Both the position numbers and the translations under genes were made by a program. A DNA stretch of 6,877 bases, from positions 1-6,877 of the forward strand of contig JAPOOH010000061.1 of the NCBI GenBank assembly GCA_026713505.1, written 5' to 3'. The notes under the pieces were generated by a model. That model was not told the DNA's origin. It saw only the letters and a program-made list of their open reading frames with translations, and searched no databases. This DNA comes from Chloroflexota bacterium (GTDB lineage: Bacteria; Chloroflexota; Dehalococcoidia; Lucifugimonadales; Australimonadaceae). Shown here one piece after another: positions 1 through 4,519 of the stretch; positions within the stretch are counted from its first letter, which is position 1, and each line of letters starts with the position of its first letter.

Positions 1-501
1 ATGAGCGCGTTCCGCGAGCGCACGTGGGAGGACTTCGAGAAGCTGCCGCAGGTGCAGCCGAAGAAGGCGCGCGCCGCGTCAACGAACGGGCACGCGGCCG
101 CCGCTACGCTCGACGACGCCGTCGCTGCGTCCGAGGACGCTCAGCCCGAAGCCGGGGATGCCGGAGAGGACGAGGTCCCCGCGGCTGAGGACGCGCTCGA
201 CGCCGAAGACTCCATCGAGGCGGACGAGGCCGACGTCGAAGACACCGATGCCGAGGACGCAGCGGTGGACGCCGACGTCGAAGACACCGACAACGAGGAT
301 GCAGCAGAAGACGACGCTGACGACGTCCCGACTGCCGAGGCTCCCGACGCCACGGAAGCAGCCGACGACGACAGCGACACGTCCGCTCCCGACCAGGCAA
401 CGAACGTCACCGAAGGCACCACCCTGTCCATGTGGCACATCATGGACGCGCCGCTCTTCCCTGAGACGGACGAGGAGGAGGAGGAGGAGGACGGAGCGTA
501 G
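1..501 (+). CDS. Hypothetical highly acidic low-complexity protein (5' end may lie outside the window)
   Basis: I do not recognise this protein. Reading from the ATG at base 1 gives 166 residues ending in TAG at 499-501. The window starts exactly at this ATG, so no ribosome binding site can be seen, and it may be the C-terminal tail of a longer protein. It has four parts. Residues 1-24 are a mixed basic/acidic head containing RERTWEDFEKLP and KKAR. A low-complexity stretch at 38-126 has about 42 of 89 residues as Asp or Glu. A short hydrophobic patch, MWHIMDAPLF, lies at 144-153. The end is EEEEEEDGA. After Arg24 there is no Lys or Arg at all. Residues 77-104 hold two copies of a 14-residue repeat containing ADVEDTD. 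Codons are GC-ending like the neighbouring genes, which supports real coding. An intrinsically disordered, soluble polyanion is likely, and no signal peptide or membrane segment is visible. It converges on the flavoprotein gene. Function is unknown. Confidence 0.55.
   Translation: MSAFRERTWEDFEKLPQVQPKKARAASTNGHAAAATLDDAVAASEDAQPEAGDAGEDEVPAAEDALDAEDSIEADEADVEDTDAEDAAVDADVEDTDNEDAAEDDADDVPTAEAPDATEAADDDSDTSAPDQATNVTEGTTLSMWHIMDAPLFPETDEEEEEEDGA
229..312 (+). repeat. Two-copy 42-bp tandem repeat inside the acidic ORF
   Basis: Two adjacent 42-bp units (229-270 and 271-312) share an exact 20-base block, gccgacgtcgaagacaccga, at 229-248 and 271-290, and diverge after it. The period is 14 codons, so the reading frame is kept and the protein repeats ADVEDTD(A/N)EDAA. 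This looks like a recent in-frame duplication in disordered acidic sequence. Confidence 0.7.
472..489 (+). repeat. (GAG)6 trinucleotide run
   Basis: Six consecutive GAG codons encode a Glu6 run just before the acidic ORF ends. Such a run can change length by slippage in whole codons without a frameshift. It also contains repeated GGAGG-like cores, but no + strand gene starts downstream, so it is not acting as a ribosome binding site. Confidence 0.75.
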
Positions 502-510
502 CGCTTACGC
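496..510. terminator. Short hairpin spanning the two convergent stop codons (weak candidate)
   Basis: The arms gcgta (496-500) and tacgc (506-510) form a 5-bp stem, plus one possible G-U pair. They flank the 3-bp gap between the convergent stops at 499-501 and 505-507. No T tract follows on either strand, so this is not a canonical intrinsic terminator. It is the only symmetrical structure I see at this gene-end junction. Confidence 0.25.
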
Positions 511-1887
511 CTTCTTGAAGCGGCAGCCGTAGAGGATGCTGCCGTAGTAGTTGAACGACCGCTTCGCTGCGGGGTCGTCGAAGGGATAGTCGGCGCCCAG
601 TTGCCTCGCGGCTGCGAGGCCGGTGACGAAGCAGGTCTCCTGGCTGTTGACCAGCGTGTGGGCGCCGCAGTGCCACGTCCGCCGCTTGCCCTGGATGCAG
701 CGGAAGAGGCTGACGAGCAGGACGACGTGTCGCACGTCGTGAACGATGTGCTGAAACCACCACCGCTTGACGATCTTGCTCTCGTCTATGGGCGTCACCG
801 GGTTGTAGGTCACCAGGCAGGGCTTGTCCGACCGGTGGGCCCAGGGCTGCTGGTTGTGCATGATGTACGTGATCTCGTAGTTGTCCGGCCTCGCGCCGTA
901 CTGCTCGATGTGGTTGCTCCGCGTGGTGAGGGGCTGCACCTCGCTGTCGGGAAGGACCGACGAGTCGTAGTGGACGACGGTGTGGTTGTGGAGCTCGCTC
1001 TCGTAGCGCACGGACGAGAGGATGAAGCGTTCGAGCAGCGTCGGCTTGTCGAGCAGCATCAGCGTCTGGTTGGCGTTGCAGGCGAGGATCACGTCGTCGA
1101 ACGTCTCCCGCACGCCTTCCATGTCCTCGACCACGACACCGGACGATTGCCGGTAGACCTTCCGGACGGGCCGGCTGAGGTGGATCCTGTCGCGGAATTC
1201 CGCCGTGAGGTTCTCGTAGATGCGCCGCGTTCCCTGGTCCCACGTCCACATGGGCGTGGCCTTCTCGATGTCGAAGAAGTCCAGGTACCGGGCGAAGAGC
1301 GCCGCGGGCATGTCGAACACGTTGGTCGCCATGAGGAAGTTGACGAACATGGGCTTCAGCACCTTGTACCGGAAGTCCCCGGAGTACCCACCCAGGTTCA
1401 GCAGCGTCCCCATGCTGACGTAGTTGAACGGGTTGAGGGCGTTCAGGAACTTCGACTGCGTGCGACTCAACCACCCGATCCGGTGCAGGCGCTTCAAGAG
1501 CCTCTGGAACTTCGCGATCTCGGGCTGCAGTTGCTTGCGGATGTCGGAATCGAAGTCGTGGGCGTAGACCTGGTCGCCGTATTTCACGCTGTAGTTGAAC
1601 CGGGTATCGAGGAGCTCGATGCCGAACCTCTGCAGCAGCAACAGCACGTGGTTGTAGACTGACGGGATGCAGGCGGTGACGGAGATGTCGAAGGGGACCG
1701 AGGTGCCGTCGTCCTGCGGCATGTCGACCGTGACGGCGTTGCCGCCCACGCGGTCCTGCGCCTCGTAGAGCCGGAAGTCGAAGCGGTCCGGATGGTGATG
1801 GAGCGCCCACGCGGCAGCCAGTCCGGAGATGCCTCCGCCTACGATCGCGACCCGTCGGGGCGCTCTCCCTGTCTTCCCGGTTGCCAT
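505..1887 (-). CDS. FAD-dependent oxidoreductase, amine-oxidase fold (COG2907-like)
   Basis: A 460-residue soluble flavoprotein. The N-terminal dinucleotide-binding motif is clear: VAIVGGGISGLAAA at residues 13-26, followed by LYEAQDRVGGNAVTV at 40-54, where Glu42 is the expected ribose-binding acid and the GG motif follows. Near the C-terminus, residues 405-432 (WHCGAH, then QETCFVTGLAAARQLG) match the second FAD-contact region of this superfamily, where a Gly-rich turn precedes a helix that closes the cofactor site. The layout resembles predicted NAD/FAD-binding proteins of the COG2907 group and more distant amine oxidase/phytoene desaturase-type enzymes. The substrate cannot be told from sequence. 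The start is ATG at 1887: an AGGAGG lies upstream but only 2 nt away, closer than usual, and the Rossmann motif leaves no better start. Single-line counts give about 58-67% GC, lower than neighbouring genes. The COG2907 partners I know of (DUF1365, cyclopropane-fatty-acid-synthase-like methyltransferase) are not visible. It is divergent from thrB, and its 3' end meets the acidic gene. Confidence 0.85.
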   Translation of the reverse strand: MATGKTGRAPRRVAIVGGGISGLAAAWALHHHPDRFDFRLYEAQDRVGGNAVTVDMPQDDGTSVPFDISVTACIPSVYNHVLLLLQRFGIELLDTRFNYSVKYGDQVYAHDFDSDIRKQLQPEIAKFQRLLKRLHRIGWLSRTQSKFLNALNPFNYVSMGTLLNLGGYSGDFRYKVLKPMFVNFLMATNVFDMPAALFARYLDFFDIEKATPMWTWDQGTRRIYENLTAEFRDRIHLSRPVRKVYRQSSGVVVEDMEGVRETFDDVILACNANQTLMLLDKPTLLERFILSSVRYESELHNHTVVHYDSSVLPDSEVQPLTTRSNHIEQYGARPDNYEITYIMHNQQPWAHRSDKPCLVTYNPVTPIDESKIVKRWWFQHIVHDVRHVVLLVSLFRCIQGKRRTWHCGAHTLVNSQETCFVTGLAAARQLGADYPFDDPAAKRSFNYYGSILYGCRFKKA

Positions 1888-1919
1888 GGCCTCCTGTCCC
1901 CACTGGTGAAAGCGGGCGC

Positions 1920-1925
1920 ATTGTA
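1920..1925 (-). promoter_or_regulatory. Candidate -10 hexamer for the flavoprotein gene
   Basis: On the minus strand this reads TACAAT, five of six matches to TATAAT. Transcription would start near 1913, giving a leader of about 26 nt before the ATG at 1887. No good -35 hexamer is found 16-18 bp upstream. It lies 5 bp from the thrB-side -10 and points the opposite way. Confidence 0.45.
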
Positions 1926-1930
1926 ACCGC

Positions 1931-1936
1931 TATAAT
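1931..1936 (+). promoter_or_regulatory. Consensus -10 hexamer for the thrB-lysC operon
   Basis: A perfect TATAAT lies 33 bp before the thrB ATG, in an otherwise GC-rich intergenic region. Transcription is expected near 1943, giving a leader of about 27 nt. The -35 position (about 1908-1913, gaaagc) matches TTGACA poorly, so activity may rest mainly on the -10 or on an activator. Confidence 0.55.
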
Positions 1937-1946
1937 CGTGAGGCCA

Positions 1947-1958
1947 GCCGGAAACGGC
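1947..1958 (+). other. GNRA-tetraloop mini-hairpin in the thrB leader
   Basis: GCCG (1947-1950), GAAA (1951-1954) and CGGC (1955-1958) form a 4-bp GC stem closed by a GNRA tetraloop. It ends 11 nt before the thrB ATG, where a Shine-Dalgarno would normally sit. The stretch between the stem and the ATG is pyrimidine-rich. The fold is plausible but short, and could be chance in GC-rich DNA. Confidence 0.3.
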
Positions 1959-1969
1959 GCCCCGCTCTC

Positions 1970-2899
1970 ATGTCAGACGTACTCACCATCCGCGTTCCCG
2001 CGACGACAGCGAACCTCGGCCCAGGCTTCGATTGCCTCGGCATGGCGCTGTCGCTCTGGAATACGATGCGCGTCGGCTGGGCCGACAGGCCGACGCTCAG
2101 CCTGCACGGGCTGGGCGTGGAGCACCTGAGGCGCGACCCCGGCAACCTGATGTACCGCTCCGCCGAGCGCGTGCTCATCGAGACGGGCAACGCGGACCGC
2201 AGCCTGTCCATAGAGGCGTGGCAGGAGATACCGCTCAGCCGGGGGCTCGGCAGCAGCTCCGCGGCCATCGTGGGTGGCATCTACGCCGCGAACGCCCTGC
2301 TCGGCTACCCCCTCTCGCCGCACCGGCTGCTGGAGCTGGCGACGGAGATCGAGGGGCACCCGGACAACGTCGCGCCCGCGCTGATGGGCGGCATGAGCAT
2401 CGTGGTGGCGGACGGCGAGACCGTGCACGCGGCTCCGGTGCCGGTGCCTGCGGACCTGCAATGCGTCGTCTACATCCCGGACAAGCCGATGGCGACACAC
2501 GAGGCGCGGAGCGTACTGGGGCCTGAGGTCCCGCGCGCCGACGCAGTGTTCAACGCGGGCCGCACCGCCCTGCTCGTCGCAAGCCTCGCGCTCGACAGGC
2601 CGGAGTACCTGCGGCTCGCGACGCAGGACCGGCTGCACCAGCCGCAGCGTCAGCAGGTGTACCGGCAGATGAAGGTGATCTTCGACCACGCGCTGGCTGC
2701 CGGCGCGCGGGGGGTCTTCCTCTCCGGTGCAGGGTCGTCCGTGGTCGCGTTCACGAAGCAGGGCGAGAACCGGGCGTTCACCATCGGCTACGAGATGGCC
2801 GACGCCGGGGACAAGTCAGGCCTGACCGGCACCTTCCAGGTTCTGAAGCCGGCGCGGGGCGGCGCGGAAGTGATTCCGCACCCGAAGGGACTGGAATAG
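1970..2899 (+). CDS. thrB: Homoserine kinase
   Basis: This GHMP-family kinase (309 residues, normal length) phosphorylates L-homoserine with ATP to O-phosphohomoserine in threonine synthesis; it is cytosolic. All three family signatures are intact. Motif 1 is VPATTANLGPGFDCLGMAL at residues 9-27. Motif 2, the Gly/Ser-rich ATP loop, is PLSRGLGSSSAAIVGG at 88-103. Motif 3 is GVFLSGAGSSVVAF near 248-261. The conserved EGHPDNVAPALMGG at 128-141, around the homoserine and Mg-ATP site, is also present. The ATG at 1970 is chosen because motif 1 starts only 8 residues in and leaves no room for a later start. No convincing Shine-Dalgarno precedes it. It is the first gene of an operon with lysC, and its stop codon TAG (2897-2899) directly abuts the lysC ATG. 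Homoserine dehydrogenase and threonine synthase, often clustered with it, are not in the window. Confidence 0.96.
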   Translation: MSDVLTIRVPATTANLGPGFDCLGMALSLWNTMRVGWADRPTLSLHGLGVEHLRRDPGNLMYRSAERVLIETGNADRSLSIEAWQEIPLSRGLGSSSAAIVGGIYAANALLGYPLSPHRLLELATEIEGHPDNVAPALMGGMSIVVADGETVHAAPVPVPADLQCVVYIPDKPMATHEARSVLGPEVPRADAVFNAGRTALLVASLALDRPEYLRLATQDRLHQPQRQQVYRQMKVIFDHALAAGARGVFLSGAGSSVVAFTKQGENRAFTIGYEMADAGDKSGLTGTFQVLKPARGGAEVIPHPKGLE

Positions 2900-4183
2900 A
2901 TGGCCGTACTCGTTCAGAAATACGGCGGGACGTCCGTCGGCGACGCGGAGAAGATACGCCACGTTGCGGAACGCATCGCGGCGGCGCACCGCGCGGGCAA
3001 CAGCATCGCGGTCGTCGTATCCGCGATGGGGGACACGACCGACCGCCTCATCGACCTCGCGCAGTCCATCAGCGCAACGCCCGACCCAAGGGAGCTGGAC
3101 CTGCTGCTCTCCACAGGAGAGCTGGTCTCCTGCACGCTCGTGACGATGGCGCTCCGGGAGATAGGCGAGCAGGCCGTGAGCATGAGCGGGGCTCAGGCGG
3201 GGATACGCACGGACACGGCGCACGGGAGCGCTTCCATCGTGGACTTCGACGCGGAGCGCGTGCAGCAGGCGCTGGACGCGGGGCGCATCGTCATCGTCGC
3301 GGGGTTCCAGGGCGTCACACACGAGATGGACGTGACGACGCTGGGCCGCGGCGGGTCGGACACGACTGCGGTCGCACTTGCCGCGGCGCTGGGGGCGGAG
3401 CGGTGCGAGGTGTACACGGACGTGGACGGCATCTACACCGCTGACCCGCGGATCGTGCCGGACGCCCGCAAGCTGGAGGAGATCGGCTACGAGGAGATGC
3501 TGGAGCTGGCGAGCTACGGCGCGAAGATGCACCCGCGCTCGATAGAGCTGGCGGCGTGGTACAACACGCCGGTGCTGGTGGCGTCGAGCGCGCGGGACGT
3601 GCCCGGCACCCTGATCCATGAGATTGCGCCATCAGGGGATGGTGCGCCATCAGGAGATGGTGCGCCGGCAGGAGCCGGCGGGCCGGAAGAAGGAGCAGGG
3701 ATGGAAGTCGCGAACAAGGTGCGGGGAGTGACCTACGAGCGCGGAGTAGCGCGCATCCCGCTGCGCGCGGTGCCGGCCCGCCCGGGTATCGCCGCCGCAG
3801 TCTTCGAGCCGTTGGCAGCGTCCAACATCAGCGTGGACACCATCGTCCAGAACGCGAGCGCGGAGCGGCTGACGGACCTGTCGTTCACGGTGGACAGCTC
3901 CGACCTGCGCGCGGCGCTCCAGGTGACCGAGGGAGTCGCGGGGGCGATCGGGGCGGAGGAGTGCGTATCGCACGACAACCTGGGGCAGGTGAGCATCGTC
4001 GGCACGGGCATGCAGAACGCGCCGGGGGTCGCCGCGGTCATGTTCTCCGCGCTGGCGGAGGCGGGCGTCAACATCGAGATGATCACGACGTCGCAGATAC
4101 GCATCACGTGCGTGGTGGACGAGGCGCAGGTGAACGACGCCGTGCGCACGCTGCACGCGGCGTTCGAGCTGGCAGAGGGGTAA
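2900..4183 (+). CDS. lysC: Aspartate kinase with C-terminal ACT domains
   Basis: Aspartokinase phosphorylates L-aspartate to aspartyl-phosphate, the committed entry to lysine, threonine and methionine synthesis. The protein is 427 residues. The amino-acid-kinase catalytic domain fills residues 1-240: KYGGTSV at 7-13 (ATP/phosphate), SAMGDTTD at 41-48, STGE at 71-74, TLGRGGSDTTA at 147-157 and YTDVDGIYTADPR at 172-184. A Gly/Ala/Pro linker (243-267) built from a tandem repeat then leads to paired ACT domains (about 275-427) with SNISVDTIVQN at 308-318 and NIEMITTSQIRITCVV at 391-406. This layout is typical of feedback-inhibited (Lys and/or Thr) aspartokinases; which effector acts here is not determined. 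The ATG directly follows the thrB stop, with AAGGGA 9 nt upstream, so translational coupling is likely. Codon 268 is an ATG with a strong internal ribosome binding site, which suggests a separate regulatory subunit. No homoserine dehydrogenase fusion is present. Confidence 0.97.
   Translation: MAVLVQKYGGTSVGDAEKIRHVAERIAAAHRAGNSIAVVVSAMGDTTDRLIDLAQSISATPDPRELDLLLSTGELVSCTLVTMALREIGEQAVSMSGAQAGIRTDTAHGSASIVDFDAERVQQALDAGRIVIVAGFQGVTHEMDVTTLGRGGSDTTAVALAAALGAERCEVYTDVDGIYTADPRIVPDARKLEEIGYEEMLELASYGAKMHPRSIELAAWYNTPVLVASSARDVPGTLIHEIAPSGDGAPSGDGAPAGAGGPEEGAGMEVANKVRGVTYERGVARIPLRAVPARPGIAAAVFEPLAASNISVDTIVQNASAERLTDLSFTVDSSDLRAALQVTEGVAGAIGAEECVSHDNLGQVSIVGTGMQNAPGVAAVMFSALAEAGVNIEMITTSQIRITCVVDEAQVNDAVRTLHAAFELAEG
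3626..3679 (+). repeat. 18-bp tandem repeat in the lysC inter-domain linker
   Basis: Three 18-bp units occur in frame. Unit 1 (3626-3643) is gcgccatcaggggatggt. Unit 2 (3644-3661) differs from it at one base. Unit 3 (3662-3679) is degenerate but keeps gcgcc and caggag. They encode APSGDG, APSGDG and APAGAG, at residues 243-260 between the kinase and ACT domains. The near-identity of units 1 and 2 suggests recent expansion. Confidence 0.85.
3690..3703 (+). promoter_or_regulatory. Internal ribosome binding site and ATG in lysC (possible beta-subunit start)
   Basis: AAGGAG at 3690-3695 is followed after 5 nt (caggg) by an in-frame ATG at 3701-3703, codon 268 of lysC. Both spacing and sequence are better than at the main lysC start. 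Initiation here would give a 160-residue protein (3701-4183), starting MEVANKVRGV and containing both ACT domains. In Bacillus subtilis aspartokinase II, Corynebacterium glutamicum and Thermus, an in-frame internal start makes just such a beta subunit for an alpha2beta2 enzyme. The use of this site here is inferred. Confidence 0.6.
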
Positions 4184-4197
4184 GGAGACTGGAGGCC

Positions 4198-4211
4198 GGG
4201 CCGCTGGGCCC
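4198..4211. terminator. Small GC hairpin between the convergent lysC and rpmB genes
   Basis: GGGCC (4198-4202), loop GCTG and GGCCC (4207-4211) form a 5-bp all-GC stem in the 39-bp gap between the lysC stop and the rpmB stop. It is placed to serve both strands. There is no T tract, so if it terminates transcription it does so weakly or with help. Confidence 0.3.
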
Positions 4212-4222
4212 CGAGCGAGAGA

Positions 4223-4417
4223 CTAGGCCGAGAGCATCCGCTTGTTCTGCATGGTGCGGAGGCAGCGGGTGCAGACTTTCATGCGCTTGGCCTTGCCGCC
4301 GATGGTGAGCATCGCCCGTTGGATGTTGGGGAAGAACCAGCGGTTGGTGTGCCGGTTGGAGTGGCTGACGTTCTTGCCCGCGCGGCGGCGGGCGCCGCAG
4401 AGTTCACAGCTGGCCAT
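4223..4417 (-). CDS. rpmB: Large ribosomal subunit protein bL28, zinc-binding form
   Basis: A 64-residue basic protein of the 50S subunit. The family signature CELCG..R..GKNVSHSNR..NRWFFPN is seen at residues 4-31, and the C-terminal half carries KVCTRC at 47-52. Cys4, Cys7, Cys49 and Cys52 make two CXXC pairs, the zinc-ribbon (C+) variant of L28. The start is ATG at 4415-4417 because the family begins two or three residues before the first CXXC. The frame stays open to an ATG at 4465, but the extra 16 residues are not part of the family. The ribosome binding site is weak (GAGAG a few nt upstream). The gene is transcribed opposite to lysC, converging with a 39-bp gap, and divergently from fakA. 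rpmB next to and divergent from the fakA cluster is a known arrangement in Firmicutes. Confidence 0.95.
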   Translation of the reverse strand: MASCELCGARRRAGKNVSHSNRHTNRWFFPNIQRAMLTIGGKAKRMKVCTRCLRTMQNKRMLSA

Positions 4418-4429
4418 GTCGCTCTCTGT

Positions 4430-4448
4430 CGCCGGAACGCGCCCGGCG
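4430..4448 (-). other. GC hairpin in the rpmB leader
   Basis: CGCCGG and CCGGCG arms (6 bp, all GC) enclose a 7-nt loop in the untranslated region, ending 12 nt before the rpmB ATG. It could influence rpmB translation or simply be chance in GC-rich DNA. I do not recognise it as a known ribosomal protein leader. Confidence 0.3.
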
Positions 4449-4451
4449 GGG

Positions 4452-4457
4452 TAGAAT
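4452..4457 (+). promoter_or_regulatory. Candidate -10 hexamer for the fakA operon
   Basis: TAGAAT, five of six matches to TATAAT, lies 62 bp before the fakA ATG. Transcription would begin near 4464. No good -35 is seen. A second weaker candidate, TATATC at 4489-4494, would give a leader of about 19 nt. I cannot decide between them. Confidence 0.35.
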
Positions 4458-4486
4458 GCGCGCACTCGAAAGAGGCGCAGACGCAG

Positions 4487-4516
4487 AGTATATCACGCCT
4501 CCGCGCCCGTTGCGAA
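4487..4516 (-). promoter_or_regulatory. Extended -10 promoter for rpmB
   Basis: On the minus strand, TGA followed by TATACT (4495 down to 4487) matches the extended -10 pattern TGnTATAAT with one mismatch. TTCGCA (4516-4511) lies 18 bp upstream and matches TTGACA at four of six positions. Transcription would start near 4480, giving a leader of about 62 nt that includes the hairpin at 4430-4448. It overlaps the fakA-side promoter region. Confidence 0.5.
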
Positions 4517-4519
4517 CCG

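Noticed and set aside
229..312. CRISPR-like or regulatory repeat array
   Set aside because: There are only two adjacent in-frame copies, with no spacers and codon periodicity. This is a coding repeat.
471..491. GGAGG run as a ribosome binding site for a downstream + strand gene
   Set aside because: It is a run of GAG codons, and the only frames after it are shadows of the minus-strand flavoprotein.
601..1662. 353-codon plus-strand frame antisense to the flavoprotein
   Set aside because: It has no family motif and a Val/Asp/Arg-biased composition typical of the complement of a GC-rich gene. No ribosome binding site is seen.
440..1921. Long minus-strand frame (493 codons) overlapping the flavoprotein
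   Set aside because: It is an Arg/Pro/His-rich shadow frame of the gene at 505-1887, which alone shows the GGGxSG flavin motif.
2816..3619. 267-codon minus-strand frame antisense to thrB and lysC
   Set aside because: It is a shadow of strongly conserved kinase genes with no recognisable motif.
4418..4465. 16-residue N-terminal extension of L28
   Set aside because: L28 proteins begin just before the first CXXC, and the extension overlaps the leader hairpin.
4319..4519. N-terminal extension of fakA from an upstream ATG
   Set aside because: The extra 67 codons run antisense across rpmB and through its promoter. FakA homology begins after the ATG at 4520.
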